Assembly (NCBI GenBank): GCA_040753075.1
Contig: JBFMHA010000052.1
Span: 1-25,614 of the forward strand
Length of the DNA: 25,614 nucleotides
DNA from: UBA6814 sp040753075
Lineage (GTDB): Bacteria; Desulfobacterota; Desulfovibrionia; Desulfovibrionales; Desulfovibrionaceae
Direction of reading: 5' to 3'
Positions 1 through 7,158 of this stretch are shown here, one piece after another (the stretch's first letter is position 1; each line of letters begins with the position of its first letter). Under the pieces are notes generated by a model that was not told the DNA's origin, did not search any database, and saw only the letters and a list, made by a program, of their open reading frames with translations. Position numbers and translations under genes: made by a program.

Positions 1-59
1 ATCTCATAGTAGGACAGGTACAGCGACTCCTGCTTCTCATCCTGCCTGCCCAGCGCCAT
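1..59 (-). CDS. Transposase, N-terminal fragment cut by window edge (IS1182-like?)
   Basis: A minus-strand reading frame starts with ATG at 59 and runs off the left edge after 19 codons, reading MALGRQDEKQESLYLSYYE. The start is preceded by an excellent Shine-Dalgarno (TTGGAGGCGGGG before ATG). The MALGR...KQE(S/E)L... opening resembles transposases that I associate with the IS1182 group. The family call is from memory of that opening and is tentative. The fragment sits just inside an IS-like end (85-124). It points away from the polysaccharide genes. It could also be a non-transposase gene, since only 19 residues are visible. Confidence 0.5.
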   Translation of the reverse strand, partial: MALGRQDEKQESLYLSYYE

Positions 60-84
60 CCCCGCCTCCAAGTCAACCGCGTTG

Positions 85-124
85 GAAAAACCCTACGCAA
101 TCCAATGAGTTTTTCAACAGGCAG
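85..124 (-). mobile_element. Probable IS terminal region between flippase gene and transposase
   Basis: Read on the minus strand, the segment after the flippase stop contains CTGTTGAAAAAC, then about 17 bases, then GTTTTTCCAA, an imperfect inverted pair with one bulged base. The plus-strand string TTTTTCAACAGGC is of a kind often seen at the ends of IS elements. With the transposase start at 59 it suggests an IS inserted directly behind the last gene of the cluster. The exact boundary and any target-site duplication cannot be fixed because the other end lies outside the window. Confidence 0.4.
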
Positions 125-1084
125 TTACCCTTGCCCCTTCTCGGCGTTACTACCCGGGATCAGCGCGACCGCGCCGATGGCGCTCTGGAGATAATACAGC
201 CCCAGCCACACCAGGGCGCAGGTCGTGGCGGCGTCCCGGGTGAAGCCCAGCAGCCCGCCCACGGCCACGAAGACGCCCTCCCTTACCCCCAGGCCGTTCA
301 GGGACACCGGCAGCATCCCGGCCAGGAAGGACACGGGGACCAGCAGGAGAAAATCCAGGAGGCCCGCATCCGGGGCCAGGGGCCGGCAGGCCAGCCACAC
401 CCCCGCCACCCCGAGGAACTGGAAGAACACGGAGAGGAGCGCGGCTCCCCAGAAGCGCGGCAGGTCGTCGACGTACCCTCCGATCTCCCCTACGACCCGC
501 AGCAGCCAGCCCACGAGGTTTTCACCGCCGGCCGCCCGGGATTTCCGGAACCGGACAGCGCACCAGGCGAATACGCCGAGCAGAAGCGCCCCAACCAGCA
601 GGCCCGCCAACAGCTTGCCCGGCAAGCGCTCCAGTCCCTCGGCCACCCCGCTGCCCAGGGAGACGGCGATGAAGCCGAAGAGCGCGGCGAAGCCCAGGGC
701 CCGCTCCACCACCACCGAACTTGCGGCAACGGCCAGCGGCGCCCCGGACAGCGCCAGCCCCGAGACCCGGGCCATGTCCCCCCCCAGGGAGGTGGGCAGG
801 AAATTGTTCAGGAACATGCCGACGAAATACAACCGGGTCAGGGGGCAGATGCCCCGGGCCACTCCGCGCCCGCGCAGAAGCAGTTGCCACCGCCAGGCGG
901 ACAGGAAGGTCCTGCCCACCAGCAGCGCTGCCGCGGCCACGAGCAGCAGGGGGTCCAGCCGGCCGAACTGCTCGGCCATGCTCCCCAGGGGGACGCCCCG
1001 CAGCAGCAGGGCCAGCAGGCCGGCACTCACCACGGCCTTGGCCGCTAGGCGCAGGCCGGACTTACCCCTTCTCGGCAACGCCAT
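125..1084 (-). CDS. Flippase-like integral membrane protein (UPF0104 / LPG-synthase TM family)
   Basis: A protein of 319 residues made almost entirely of hydrophobic segments, about eight predicted by eye. It carries the family motif NNFLPTSLGGDMAR (about residues 85-98) and the following VERALG stretch. Proteins of this lysylphosphatidylglycerol-synthase TM / AglD-like family are found in glycolipid and polysaccharide loci and are thought to help move or modify lipid-linked sugars in the inner membrane. The substrate is unknown here. I chose the ATG at 1084 because a good GGAGAAGGGAC ribosome site precedes it. It overlaps the sulfotransferase by 23 bases, suggesting co-translation. It is the last gene before the IS at the left edge and seems full length. 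Confidence 0.8.
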   Translation of the reverse strand: MALPRRGKSGLRLAAKAVVSAGLLALLLRGVPLGSMAEQFGRLDPLLLVAAAALLVGRTFLSAWRWQLLLRGRGVARGICPLTRLYFVGMFLNNFLPTSLGGDMARVSGLALSGAPLAVAASSVVVERALGFAALFGFIAVSLGSGVAEGLERLPGKLLAGLLVGALLLGVFAWCAVRFRKSRAAGGENLVGWLLRVVGEIGGYVDDLPRFWGAALLSVFFQFLGVAGVWLACRPLAPDAGLLDFLLLVPVSFLAGMLPVSLNGLGVREGVFVAVGGLLGFTRDAATTCALVWLGLYYLQSAIGAVALIPGSNAEKGQG

Positions 1085-1985
1085 GTCCCTTCTCCGGCCC
1101 AGGTTGCAACTCCACCCGTGCGCCGTCCCCCAGCAGGACCGGCCCGTCCGCGAACAGGGCGCGGTACGCGGCCTCGTCAGCTCCGAGCCGGGCGCGCGCC
1201 AGGTCGAGCCGGGCCTGGTCGCGGGGGCCGGCAACCGGCTGGCGCGGGCGCGGCGCGCTCAGGCGGTCGAACCCCCGGCGCAGGGCGAGCACCAACCGCC
1301 GGGGAACCAGGGCCTCGATGGCCGAGATCACCGCTTCCCGGGAGAGCAGATAGGTCAGCGGCCGGAAGTTGAGGCGGGACGAGGCGTTGACCACCCGGTT
1401 GGTGAAGGTCGCCGGGGTGAAATGCCGGTCCAGCCCGAGGAAGGCCTCCACGGCCTGGAGCACCTGCAGGGGCTCCCGGCGGAAGAAGGCGTAGTCGTAG
1501 AGCAGCAGGTCCGGCCCCAGGGAGGCGCGGAACGCGGCCATGGCGCCCTGAAAATGGCCGGAGGCAAGCTCCAGGGTCACCTCTCCGTCGCCGCGGCGCA
1601 CCGTCCACCGGGTGAGGAATTCCTGAAACCCCATGAATCCGGAATAGTGGGTCAACTGCTGGGCGTACCAGGACACGGCCTGCTCCGCCGGGTCGCGTAC
1701 CGCCAGGATGGCCTTGCGGGGACCGGGATAGGCCTGGATGCGTTCGGCGCTGGCCGGGTCTTCGTAATAGGCCGGGCTCACGTCCAGGCACACCTGGCCG
1801 GGCGCGCGGTCCGCGTACAGCCCCAGGTACCAATCCATGCCCCGCACGTGGTTGGTGAGGAAGAAATTGGTCTCCTTGCGGAAGGGGGCGAAGACCAAGG
1901 GGTGCTCCGCGAGTACATGGTACAGAAAGGTGGTGGCCGCCCGCGGCATCCCGGCCACGATGCACAGGGGAGGATGGCCGGTCAT
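1062..1985 (-). CDS. PAPS-dependent sulfotransferase
   Basis: A 307-residue cytoplasmic enzyme expected to transfer sulfate from PAPS to a sugar hydroxyl. The N-terminal phosphosulfate loop reads GMPRAATTFLYHVLAEHP (about residues 12-29), where the usual S-G before TT is A-A. The later segment VRDPAEQAVSWY fits the 3'-phosphate-binding RDP...S motif. KETNFF after the first loop is also typical of the family. The start at 1985 forms an ATGA overlap with the methyltransferase stop, so the two are probably translationally coupled. Longer in-frame starts upstream lie inside the methyltransferase and look spurious. Together with the methyltransferase it suggests late decoration of the polysaccharide. 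The acceptor cannot be read from the sequence. Confidence 0.85.
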   Translation of the reverse strand: MTGHPPLCIVAGMPRAATTFLYHVLAEHPLVFAPFRKETNFFLTNHVRGMDWYLGLYADRAPGQVCLDVSPAYYEDPASAERIQAYPGPRKAILAVRDPAEQAVSWYAQQLTHYSGFMGFQEFLTRWTVRRGDGEVTLELASGHFQGAMAAFRASLGPDLLLYDYAFFRREPLQVLQAVEAFLGLDRHFTPATFTNRVVNASSRLNFRPLTYLLSREAVISAIEALVPRRLVLALRRGFDRLSAPRPRQPVAGPRDQARLDLARARLGADEAAYRALFADGPVLLGDGARVELQPGPEKGHGVAEKG

Positions 1986-3172
1986 GGTGGGGTGAGCACC
2001 ACGTGGTCTAGGCCGAGGGCTGCCAGCTTGTCTTGGATGACCCCCGCGTAGGCGGACCTGGCGCAAACCAGCACCAGGGGCCTATCAGGAGCGGCTTGGG
2101 CTGGCGTCACCACAGGGAGGCCGTGGAAAGCGCTCCCAGCCTTGTACTCGTCGAGCACCAGGGAAAGGCCCGGGGGCCGTCGCAGGGACAGAAGGACCGC
2201 GCTGTACATGCCCGCCCCGAACAGGGCCAGGGGTTGCCCCGCCACCTGTTCGACCACCCTGTCCATCCTTTGAGCCACGTCTGTCCAGAAGCGCTCGTGA
2301 GCGCGGAACAACCCTTCGGCCTTTCGAGATTCCTCCTCCCCGGGCAATGGGGTGCCCGCCTCGCGGTGGTCCCTGCGACACAGAAAATGGACGCTTGTGA
2401 CGCAGTCCGTGGCCCTACACACGTCGAATCCGCAATGGCGCACATACTGTTCAAAGCTCGGTTGTGTATACATCTGGCTGTGGTCCCAGACATGCGGCGT
2501 GCAGACCGATCCTTCGAGTATCAGGAGGTCTAGGCTCAGAATGGCGCTCGGCGTGGAGACCGCGCGCATGGCCCGCAGGGCGGGCAGGACCGGCGTCCTG
2601 TTGAGCAGGCCGTGCGCCACGATCAGGTCGAACGATAGGCCGGGGAACAGGGCTTCTCTGAAGAATTCGCGGACGTGCCGTATGCCGAGCGGCTGTCCGG
2701 CAAGGGCCTGCGCTGACTCCGCGGAGGGGTCCACGGCCACGCAGTCCCAACCCGGATGCCGGGTTTGGAAACCGCGGATAAGGTCCCCCCTGCCGCAGGC
2801 GATCTCAAGCATGCGGCCAGTGGCGGGGAGCCCCTCCTCCACCGCGGCCCACAATGCCTCCTCGACCCGGAAATGCTTGCCCACGACCCTGCCATTCAAC
2901 ACGATGGGATGGTCCTGCACCGTATCGGACAGATCGTAGGTTTCGGAGAAGAACCTGTGCAATCGATCTTCGGGGAGAATGTGGACGCCCAGGCAGGCAC
3001 AGGAGCGGCAAACGACCCGGCGCGCCCGGATATCCGGAATGGCCTGCCCATCGGAGGTCACGACCAGGGACTGCCGGTCGTCGGCCTCGCGCAACTGGGC
3101 GATGTCCTCGCTCCCGCAGTTGGGGCAGGTGGCGGGCCAGATATCCCGGCTCACTTCCCGCACTGCACCCAT
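1982..3172 (-). CDS. Three-part SAM-dependent methyltransferase (sugar C-methyltransferase-like architecture)
   Basis: 396 residues. Domain order: an N-terminal zinc-binding segment with C16-x2-C19 and C55-x2-C58 (extra C60), then a class I SAM fold with the glycine loop LEIACGRGDL (about 123-131) and acidic VDPS (about 147-150). The C-terminal Rossmann-like half has FGAGMYSA (about 318-325) and VLDEYKAG (about 339-346). This zinc/methyltransferase/C-terminal arrangement is that of deoxysugar C-methyltransferases (Methyltransf_13/14 families), but O- or N-methylation is possible. The ATG at 3172 has a near-perfect GGGAGGT site and overlaps the preceding radical SAM gene by 22 bases. A much longer open frame continues upstream but is a shadow of the next two genes. 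Confidence 0.8.
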   Translation of the reverse strand: MGAVREVSRDIWPATCPNCGSEDIAQLREADDRQSLVVTSDGQAIPDIRARRVVCRSCACLGVHILPEDRLHRFFSETYDLSDTVQDHPIVLNGRVVGKHFRVEEALWAAVEEGLPATGRMLEIACGRGDLIRGFQTRHPGWDCVAVDPSAESAQALAGQPLGIRHVREFFREALFPGLSFDLIVAHGLLNRTPVLPALRAMRAVSTPSAILSLDLLILEGSVCTPHVWDHSQMYTQPSFEQYVRHCGFDVCRATDCVTSVHFLCRRDHREAGTPLPGEEESRKAEGLFRAHERFWTDVAQRMDRVVEQVAGQPLALFGAGMYSAVLLSLRRPPGLSLVLDEYKAGSAFHGLPVVTPAQAAPDRPLVLVCARSAYAGVIQDKLAALGLDHVVLTPP

Positions 3173-4077
3173 CGCGACCTCCCGGCCTGCCAGTCCTGGC
3201 AGGACTGGCAGGGCTGGAACGCGAAGTCCAGCCGCAGATGGCGGTCCCGGATCGCCTTGAGCGGCCCGAGCCAGATGTCCTCCAGGCTGGACACGCTCAC
3301 GTCGCCCGCCCAGGTCCGCCCGTCCCAGTCCCCGTCGCACTGGGGCACCCGGCCGTTCCAGTGGATGGTCATCTGGCGCAGAAGCCAGGTGCAGGGCAGG
3401 TCCCGCGCGGTCCCGGCCAGGATGCCCCGCCAGGGCGCCACCGCGTCGGCCCAGCCGGTGCGGGGCTTGATCTTGAGTTGCAGGTCCAGGCCCTGGGCCA
3501 GCCAGAAGGCCACGAACGCCTCCTCCTCCTGCCAGTTCTCCTCCATGACGATGAACTGGAGGGTGAGGCGGGGGGCGGCCTGGCCCCGTTCGGCGCGGGC
3601 CGCGGCAATGTGCCGGATGCCCTCCACCAGCCGGCGGTAGTCGCCGTTGCGGCGGATGCGGGCGTAGGTCTCGGGCGTGGCCGCGTCCACCCCGATGAGC
3701 AACTCGTCCAGGCCGCTGGACAGCAGGGGCTCCACCAACTCCGGCGGGTAGGCCATGAGGTTGGTGTTCAGGTGCACTCCGCGCACCCCCTGCTCCTTGG
3801 CGTAGCGGATCATCTCGAAGATCTCCGCGCCCAGCAACAGGGGCTCGCCCATGAGCGCCGGCCACAGCCGGGTCGTGGGCGACTTGGCCGCCACCTCGTC
3901 CACGATCTTGCGCCACAGCTCCCGGGACATGCGGCCCTGGGGCCGGCTGAGCCGGCCGTGCGGACACATGATGCAGTCCAGGTTGCAGGCCGTGGTGGTC
4001 TCCACCAGGATGTCGGTGGGAAAGGGGTGCTCCTGCACGAACTGGCGCAGGTCGGCGATGTGGCGCGGGTCGGGCAT
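3151..4077 (-). CDS. Radical SAM/SPASM-type enzyme
   Basis: 308 residues. The 4Fe-4S motif is CNLDCIMC (C31, C35, C38), followed by an LMGEPLL segment that corresponds to the usual GGEP loop. The C-terminal region has the cysteines PQCDGDW, PCQSCQDW and a final QCGK, which look like auxiliary-cluster (SPASM-type) ligands. It would generate a 5'-deoxyadenosyl radical in the cytoplasm; the substrate is unknown. It lies 24 bases after another radical SAM gene and overlaps the methyltransferase. SPASM enzymes include peptide maturases and sugar/aminocyclitol-modifying enzymes such as BtrN. The setting favours a sugar or a carrier-bound amino acid. No RiPP precursor gene is visible nearby. Confidence 0.8.
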   Translation of the reverse strand: MPDPRHIADLRQFVQEHPFPTDILVETTTACNLDCIMCPHGRLSRPQGRMSRELWRKIVDEVAAKSPTTRLWPALMGEPLLLGAEIFEMIRYAKEQGVRGVHLNTNLMAYPPELVEPLLSSGLDELLIGVDAATPETYARIRRNGDYRRLVEGIRHIAAARAERGQAAPRLTLQFIVMEENWQEEEAFVAFWLAQGLDLQLKIKPRTGWADAVAPWRGILAGTARDLPCTWLLRQMTIHWNGRVPQCDGDWDGRTWAGDVSVSSLEDIWLGPLKAIRDRHLRLDFAFQPCQSCQDWQAGRSRWVQCGK

Positions 4078-4101
4078 GCCGGGATGGTCCTCCTGCTCGG
4101 G

Positions 4102-5166
4102 CTACTTCCGGCCCAGGGTGCGGCCGTAGGGATGGTCCTCCACCCGCACCGGCAGGGCGCTGTCGTGGATGGGTTCGATCCAGCGCCGGCAGAACGCCTC
4201 GTCCTCGCCGGACTTGCATAGGGGCGTGACCGATCCGAAGTCGGGGATGCTGCGGGCCTTGGCCAGCAGGTCGCGCAGGGAGTGCTCGCGGACGTTGCCC
4301 ACCGACACCATGATCCCGGCGCAGGGCACGGCCTCGCCGTCGGAGAGGATGGTGATCCACTCGTGCATGGCCGGGCAGGCCGGGTAGTTCAGGTTGGCGT
4401 ACACGTCCAGCATGAAATTGGGGTAGCGCGCCTGCATCTCGCGCAGCCTGGCCTGCCCCTGGGGCGAGAGCACCCGGACCCTGCCCTCCTCGGTCTCGAC
4501 CCGACCGGAGTAGATGGGGGTGCAGGTCAGCAGCAGGTCCTGCTCGCCCAGGTAGGTGATCAGGCGCTCCAGTGAGCCGTCGGCGATGTTCTCCTCGGTG
4601 GCGATGCCCCGCACGCCGACGAAGAGGCCCATGGCCCGGGCCTGGCGCAGGCCGGCCATGGCCTGCTCGAACAGCCCGTCCACGTGACGGCTTGCGTCGT
4701 GTACCTGGCCGATGCCGCCCAGGGAGATGAATACGTTGCGCAGGCCGGCCGCGGCCAGCTCCGGCAGGTGTTCGGCCAGGCCCAGGCCGGTGGTGGCCAC
4801 CGTGGCCAGCGCCCCCCGGGAGCGCACGTGCCGGATGACCGGAGCCAGCTTGTCCATGTACAGGAGGGGCTCCCCCCCGGACAGGGTGACGTTGACCACC
4901 CCCAGGGCCAGGCCCTGGTCCACCAGGTCCGTGATCTCCTCCACGCCCAGCGCCGCGGAGCTGGTCCCCTTGAGCTGCTCCACGGAGCAGAAGGCGCAAC
5001 GGCAGGAGCAGGCGTAGCCCAGGAGGATGGAGAGGCTCCGCAAGGTAATCAGGTCCGGCCGGAAACGGTAGCGGCAATAGGTGCGCAGGTATCTGGGCAG
5101 GGCGCGCCTGCCCTTCCAGAGGTAGCGCAGCCGGTTGAGGTGGAAGGCCAGGACGCCCGCGCTCAC
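4102..5166 (-). CDS. Radical SAM/SPASM-type enzyme
   Basis: 354 residues, starting at a GTG that forms a GTGA overlap with the stop of the NeuD-like gene. The frame stays open further upstream but runs through that gene. The cluster motif is ACSCRCAFC (C53, C57, C60, with an extra C55), followed by LSGGEPLLY. C-terminal cysteines (PACPAMHEW, VPCAG, PLCK, FCRRW) fit a SPASM-like auxiliary-cluster domain. It is distinct in sequence from the next radical SAM gene, so the pair is not a simple tandem duplication. Role inferred only from context: tailoring of a sugar or of a carrier-bound intermediate in polysaccharide synthesis. Confidence 0.82.
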   Translation of the reverse strand: MSAGVLAFHLNRLRYLWKGRRALPRYLRTYCRYRFRPDLITLRSLSILLGYACSCRCAFCSVEQLKGTSSAALGVEEITDLVDQGLALGVVNVTLSGGEPLLYMDKLAPVIRHVRSRGALATVATTGLGLAEHLPELAAAGLRNVFISLGGIGQVHDASRHVDGLFEQAMAGLRQARAMGLFVGVRGIATEENIADGSLERLITYLGEQDLLLTCTPIYSGRVETEEGRVRVLSPQGQARLREMQARYPNFMLDVYANLNYPACPAMHEWITILSDGEAVPCAGIMVSVGNVREHSLRDLLAKARSIPDFGSVTPLCKSGEDEAFCRRWIEPIHDSALPVRVEDHPYGRTLGRK

Positions 5167-5840
5167 GACCCGCTCCCGCCGCCGGCGGGCCGGCGGGACA
5201 TGCTCCGGGCCTGGCGGACCTCGATGTACTGCTGGCCCGAGCCGAGGTCCCGGTGGAGCAGGGAGGCGGCGTTGACGAAGTTCCCGTCGCCCACGCTGAT
5301 GTCGTTCACCAGTGTGGCGTTCAGGCCGAAGAAGTTGTCGCGGCCCATGCGCACGCTGCCCCCGGCCACGCAGCCCGCGGCCAGGTAATTGTTGAAGTCC
5401 AGGGTGGAGTACTCGCCCACCCGCACCCCGATGTCGAAATAGCAGGCTGCGCCGGCCTCCACCCGCTGGTCCAGGACCGTCCCGGCCAGGACCACGCACC
5501 CCTCGCCCAGGATAGCGTCCGGCTCCACCACGGCCTGGGGGTGCACCAGGGTGAGGAATTCGTAGCTCAGGCCCTTGGCCCGCAGGAAGGCCCGGCCCCG
5601 GGCGGCCATGTCCGCATACCCGATGGCCAGGAACAGCGCCGCGCGGCTCGGGTCCAGGTGGCCGGAGCCCGCCGCCTCCAGGCCGCCGACTGTGGCCAGC
5701 CCGTCGATGACCGCGGCGCCCGGGGGCTGCACGTCGTCGATGAAGCCGAGGACCCGCACCCGGTCCGCCAGGTAGCGGCGAACCAGGGCGTAGACCTGCC
5801 GGCCGAGCCGCCCTCCCCCGTAGATGAGGGCGTCCCTCAT
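5163..5840 (-). CDS. NeuD/PglD-like acyltransferase (left-handed beta-helix), atypical active site
   Basis: 225 residues. The N-terminal Rossmann-like segment has IYGGGRLGRQVYALV and VLGFIDD, typical of the NeuD/PglD sugar acyltransferase family. It is followed by hexapeptide-repeat sequence (about 90-215). Family members acetylate amino sugars from acetyl-CoA using a histidine in an H-D/E context. By my alignment that histidine position reads RVGEYSTLDF, with Glu where His is expected. The protein may therefore use another donor or mechanism, or be a binding protein. The start at 5840 forms an ATGA overlap with the acyl carrier protein gene, so tight coupling to the carrier protein is likely. 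Family confident; activity uncertain. Confidence 0.7.
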   Translation of the reverse strand: MRDALIYGGGRLGRQVYALVRRYLADRVRVLGFIDDVQPPGAAVIDGLATVGGLEAAGSGHLDPSRAALFLAIGYADMAARGRAFLRAKGLSYEFLTLVHPQAVVEPDAILGEGCVVLAGTVLDQRVEAGAACYFDIGVRVGEYSTLDFNNYLAAGCVAGGSVRMGRDNFFGLNATLVNDISVGDGNFVNAASLLHRDLGSGQQYIEVRQARSMSRRPAGGGSGS

Positions 5841-6091
5841 GGCCGGCCCCCGGAAAGGGCGGTGCGGAGGTAGTCCAGCACCGCCTCCGAATCGGAATAG
5901 AGCCGGCCGACGGAGTCCGGATCTATGTCCAGGCCGAATTCCAGTTCCAGGGCCATGACCAAATGGATGTGGGAGAGGGAGTCCCACTCCTCAATTTCCT
6001 TGGCCCGGATGGGTCCGCCGTTGAAGGTGCGGCGGAACACCCGGCCGAAGATGAGCAGGACCCTGCCCTCAAGATCGTCCGACGGTTTCAT
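5837..6091 (-). CDS. Acyl (aminoacyl) carrier protein
   Basis: 84 residues, the usual carrier-protein length. The phosphopantetheine attachment site is EWDSLSHIHLVMALE, with the serine of DSL at about residue 39. The rest is the expected acidic helix pattern (LEFGLDIDPDSV, SDSEAVLDYL). It needs a 4'-phosphopantetheinyl transferase encoded elsewhere. The ATG at 6091 was chosen because the longer frame upstream lies inside the aminotransferase gene and gives low-complexity non-ACP sequence. It overlaps the aminotransferase by 23 bases and the NeuD-like gene by 4. Its place next to an amino acid:carrier-protein ligase suggests that it carries an amino acid thioester rather than a fatty acyl chain. 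Confidence 0.85.
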   Translation of the reverse strand: MKPSDDLEGRVLLIFGRVFRRTFNGGPIRAKEIEEWDSLSHIHLVMALELEFGLDIDPDSVGRLYSDSEAVLDYLRTALSGGRP

Positions 6092-7151
6092 GGACAACTG
6101 CGGCCACCTGTTCGGCCAGGCGGCCCGGCGCGGCCCCCGGCATGTCGAGGCTGATGTTGACGATACGCTCAGAGAGGCCGCTGGCATTGGGGAACTGCCC
6201 GTCCTCCCCGTTGAACTTCCGGTGCATGGGCTCGAAAAGCCTGCTCACCCCAATACCTCGTTTCAGCAGATTGTCAAACAACCGGTCCCGGTTGCGGCCC
6301 TCCACCAACAGGGAAAACCTCCAGGCTGCCGCGCCCTCGTGGGCGGGAATCACCGCCAGCCCGGGGACCCCGGCCAGGGCCTGGCGCAGGGAGGCGACGA
6401 ACGCCTTGCGCCGTGCGGCCACCGCGGGAAACTCCCCCAGCCGCTGCGCGATCCGCTCCGCGGCCTGGGACGGCAGGGCGTACACGTAGCCGCTGCGGTG
6501 CTCTCGCAGGGCCCGGCACCGGCCCTCAGCCGCGGCCGCCCCGGCAAGGCCGGACTTGCCCTGGGCGAACATCTCCCGCATGAAGGCGGCCCGGGCCGCC
6601 TGCTGCGCAGCAGGGTCGGCGGACAACTGCCGGGCGTGGCCGGCGCAGGCCTGGTGCAGGCCGGGTTCATCGGTCAACAGCGCCCCACCCCCACCACAGT
6701 CCAGGAGCTTATTGGGACCGAAACTCACCACCGCGAGCCGGCCCAGGCGGCCGGCCTCCAGGCTCCCGAGGCTGCCTCCATAGGCCTGGGCGGCATCCTC
6801 CACCACCGGAATGCCGCTGCTTCCCAGGAGCCGCTCCAGGAGCGGGATGTCCACCAGCTGGCCGAACAGGTGCACCGGGACCACGGCGCCCATGCCTGCG
6901 GCGCGGCCGGCGGCGTCCGCCGGGTCCAGGCCCAGGGTGGCGGAGTCCACGTCGCAGAAGCAGGGCTCGATCCCGGCGAAGACCGCGGCGTTGACCGCTG
7001 TCTCACAGACCATGTCCGGGTAGAGGACCCGGCGGCCCGGTCCCAGGTCCAGGCCCAGGAAGGCCACGTACAGGGCGGTGGTGCCCGATCCGACCAGCAG
7101 GCAGAAGCGCCTGCCCAGAACGTCCGCGACGCGCTCCTCCAGCAGGGTCAT
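6069..7151 (-). CDS. DegT/DnrJ/EryC1/StrS-family PLP aminotransferase
   Basis: 360 residues. Family landmarks: GSGTTAL (about 21-27), EDAAQAYGG with Asp119, and SFGPNKLLDCGGGGALLTDE, where K148 is the predicted PLP-binding lysine. The fold assignment is secure. These enzymes usually transfer an amino group from glutamate or glutamine to a keto-sugar nucleotide. It lies between the amino acid:carrier-protein ligase (7-base gap) and the carrier protein, so it may make the amino group that later receives the carrier-bound residue. An amino-acid or carrier-bound keto substrate is an alternative. The ATG at 7151 is the first good start after the preceding stop; a few residues upstream stay in frame but lack a standard start. 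Confidence 0.85.
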   Translation of the reverse strand: MTLLEERVADVLGRRFCLLVGSGTTALYVAFLGLDLGPGRRVLYPDMVCETAVNAAVFAGIEPCFCDVDSATLGLDPADAAGRAAGMGAVVPVHLFGQLVDIPLLERLLGSSGIPVVEDAAQAYGGSLGSLEAGRLGRLAVVSFGPNKLLDCGGGGALLTDEPGLHQACAGHARQLSADPAAQQAARAAFMREMFAQGKSGLAGAAAAEGRCRALREHRSGYVYALPSQAAERIAQRLGEFPAVAARRKAFVASLRQALAGVPGLAVIPAHEGAAAWRFSLLVEGRNRDRLFDNLLKRGIGVSRLFEPMHRKFNGEDGQFPNASGLSERIVNISLDMPGAAPGRLAEQVAAVVHETVGRS

Positions 7152-7158
7152 GGCGGCC

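Noticed and set aside
225..2051. Long plus-strand open frames (for example 131-1048, 225-2051, 2854-4221, 5925-7340, 14631-15881)
   Set aside because: They are antisense shadows of well-supported minus-strand genes in high-GC sequence. The translations are low-complexity (rich in R, P, G, A, Q, H) with no recognisable motif.
3173..5077. Very long N-terminal extension of the methyltransferase frame (to 5077), and similar extensions of the Wzt and large radical SAM frames
   Set aside because: The extensions run through neighbouring genes in another frame and have no family similarity. Good starts at 3172, 14592 and 13172 explain the real genes.
3151..5166. The SPASM radical SAM pair as part of a RiPP (modified peptide) cluster
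   Set aside because: No short precursor gene, peptidase or peptide exporter is visible. The genes are locked by overlaps into a glycan operon.
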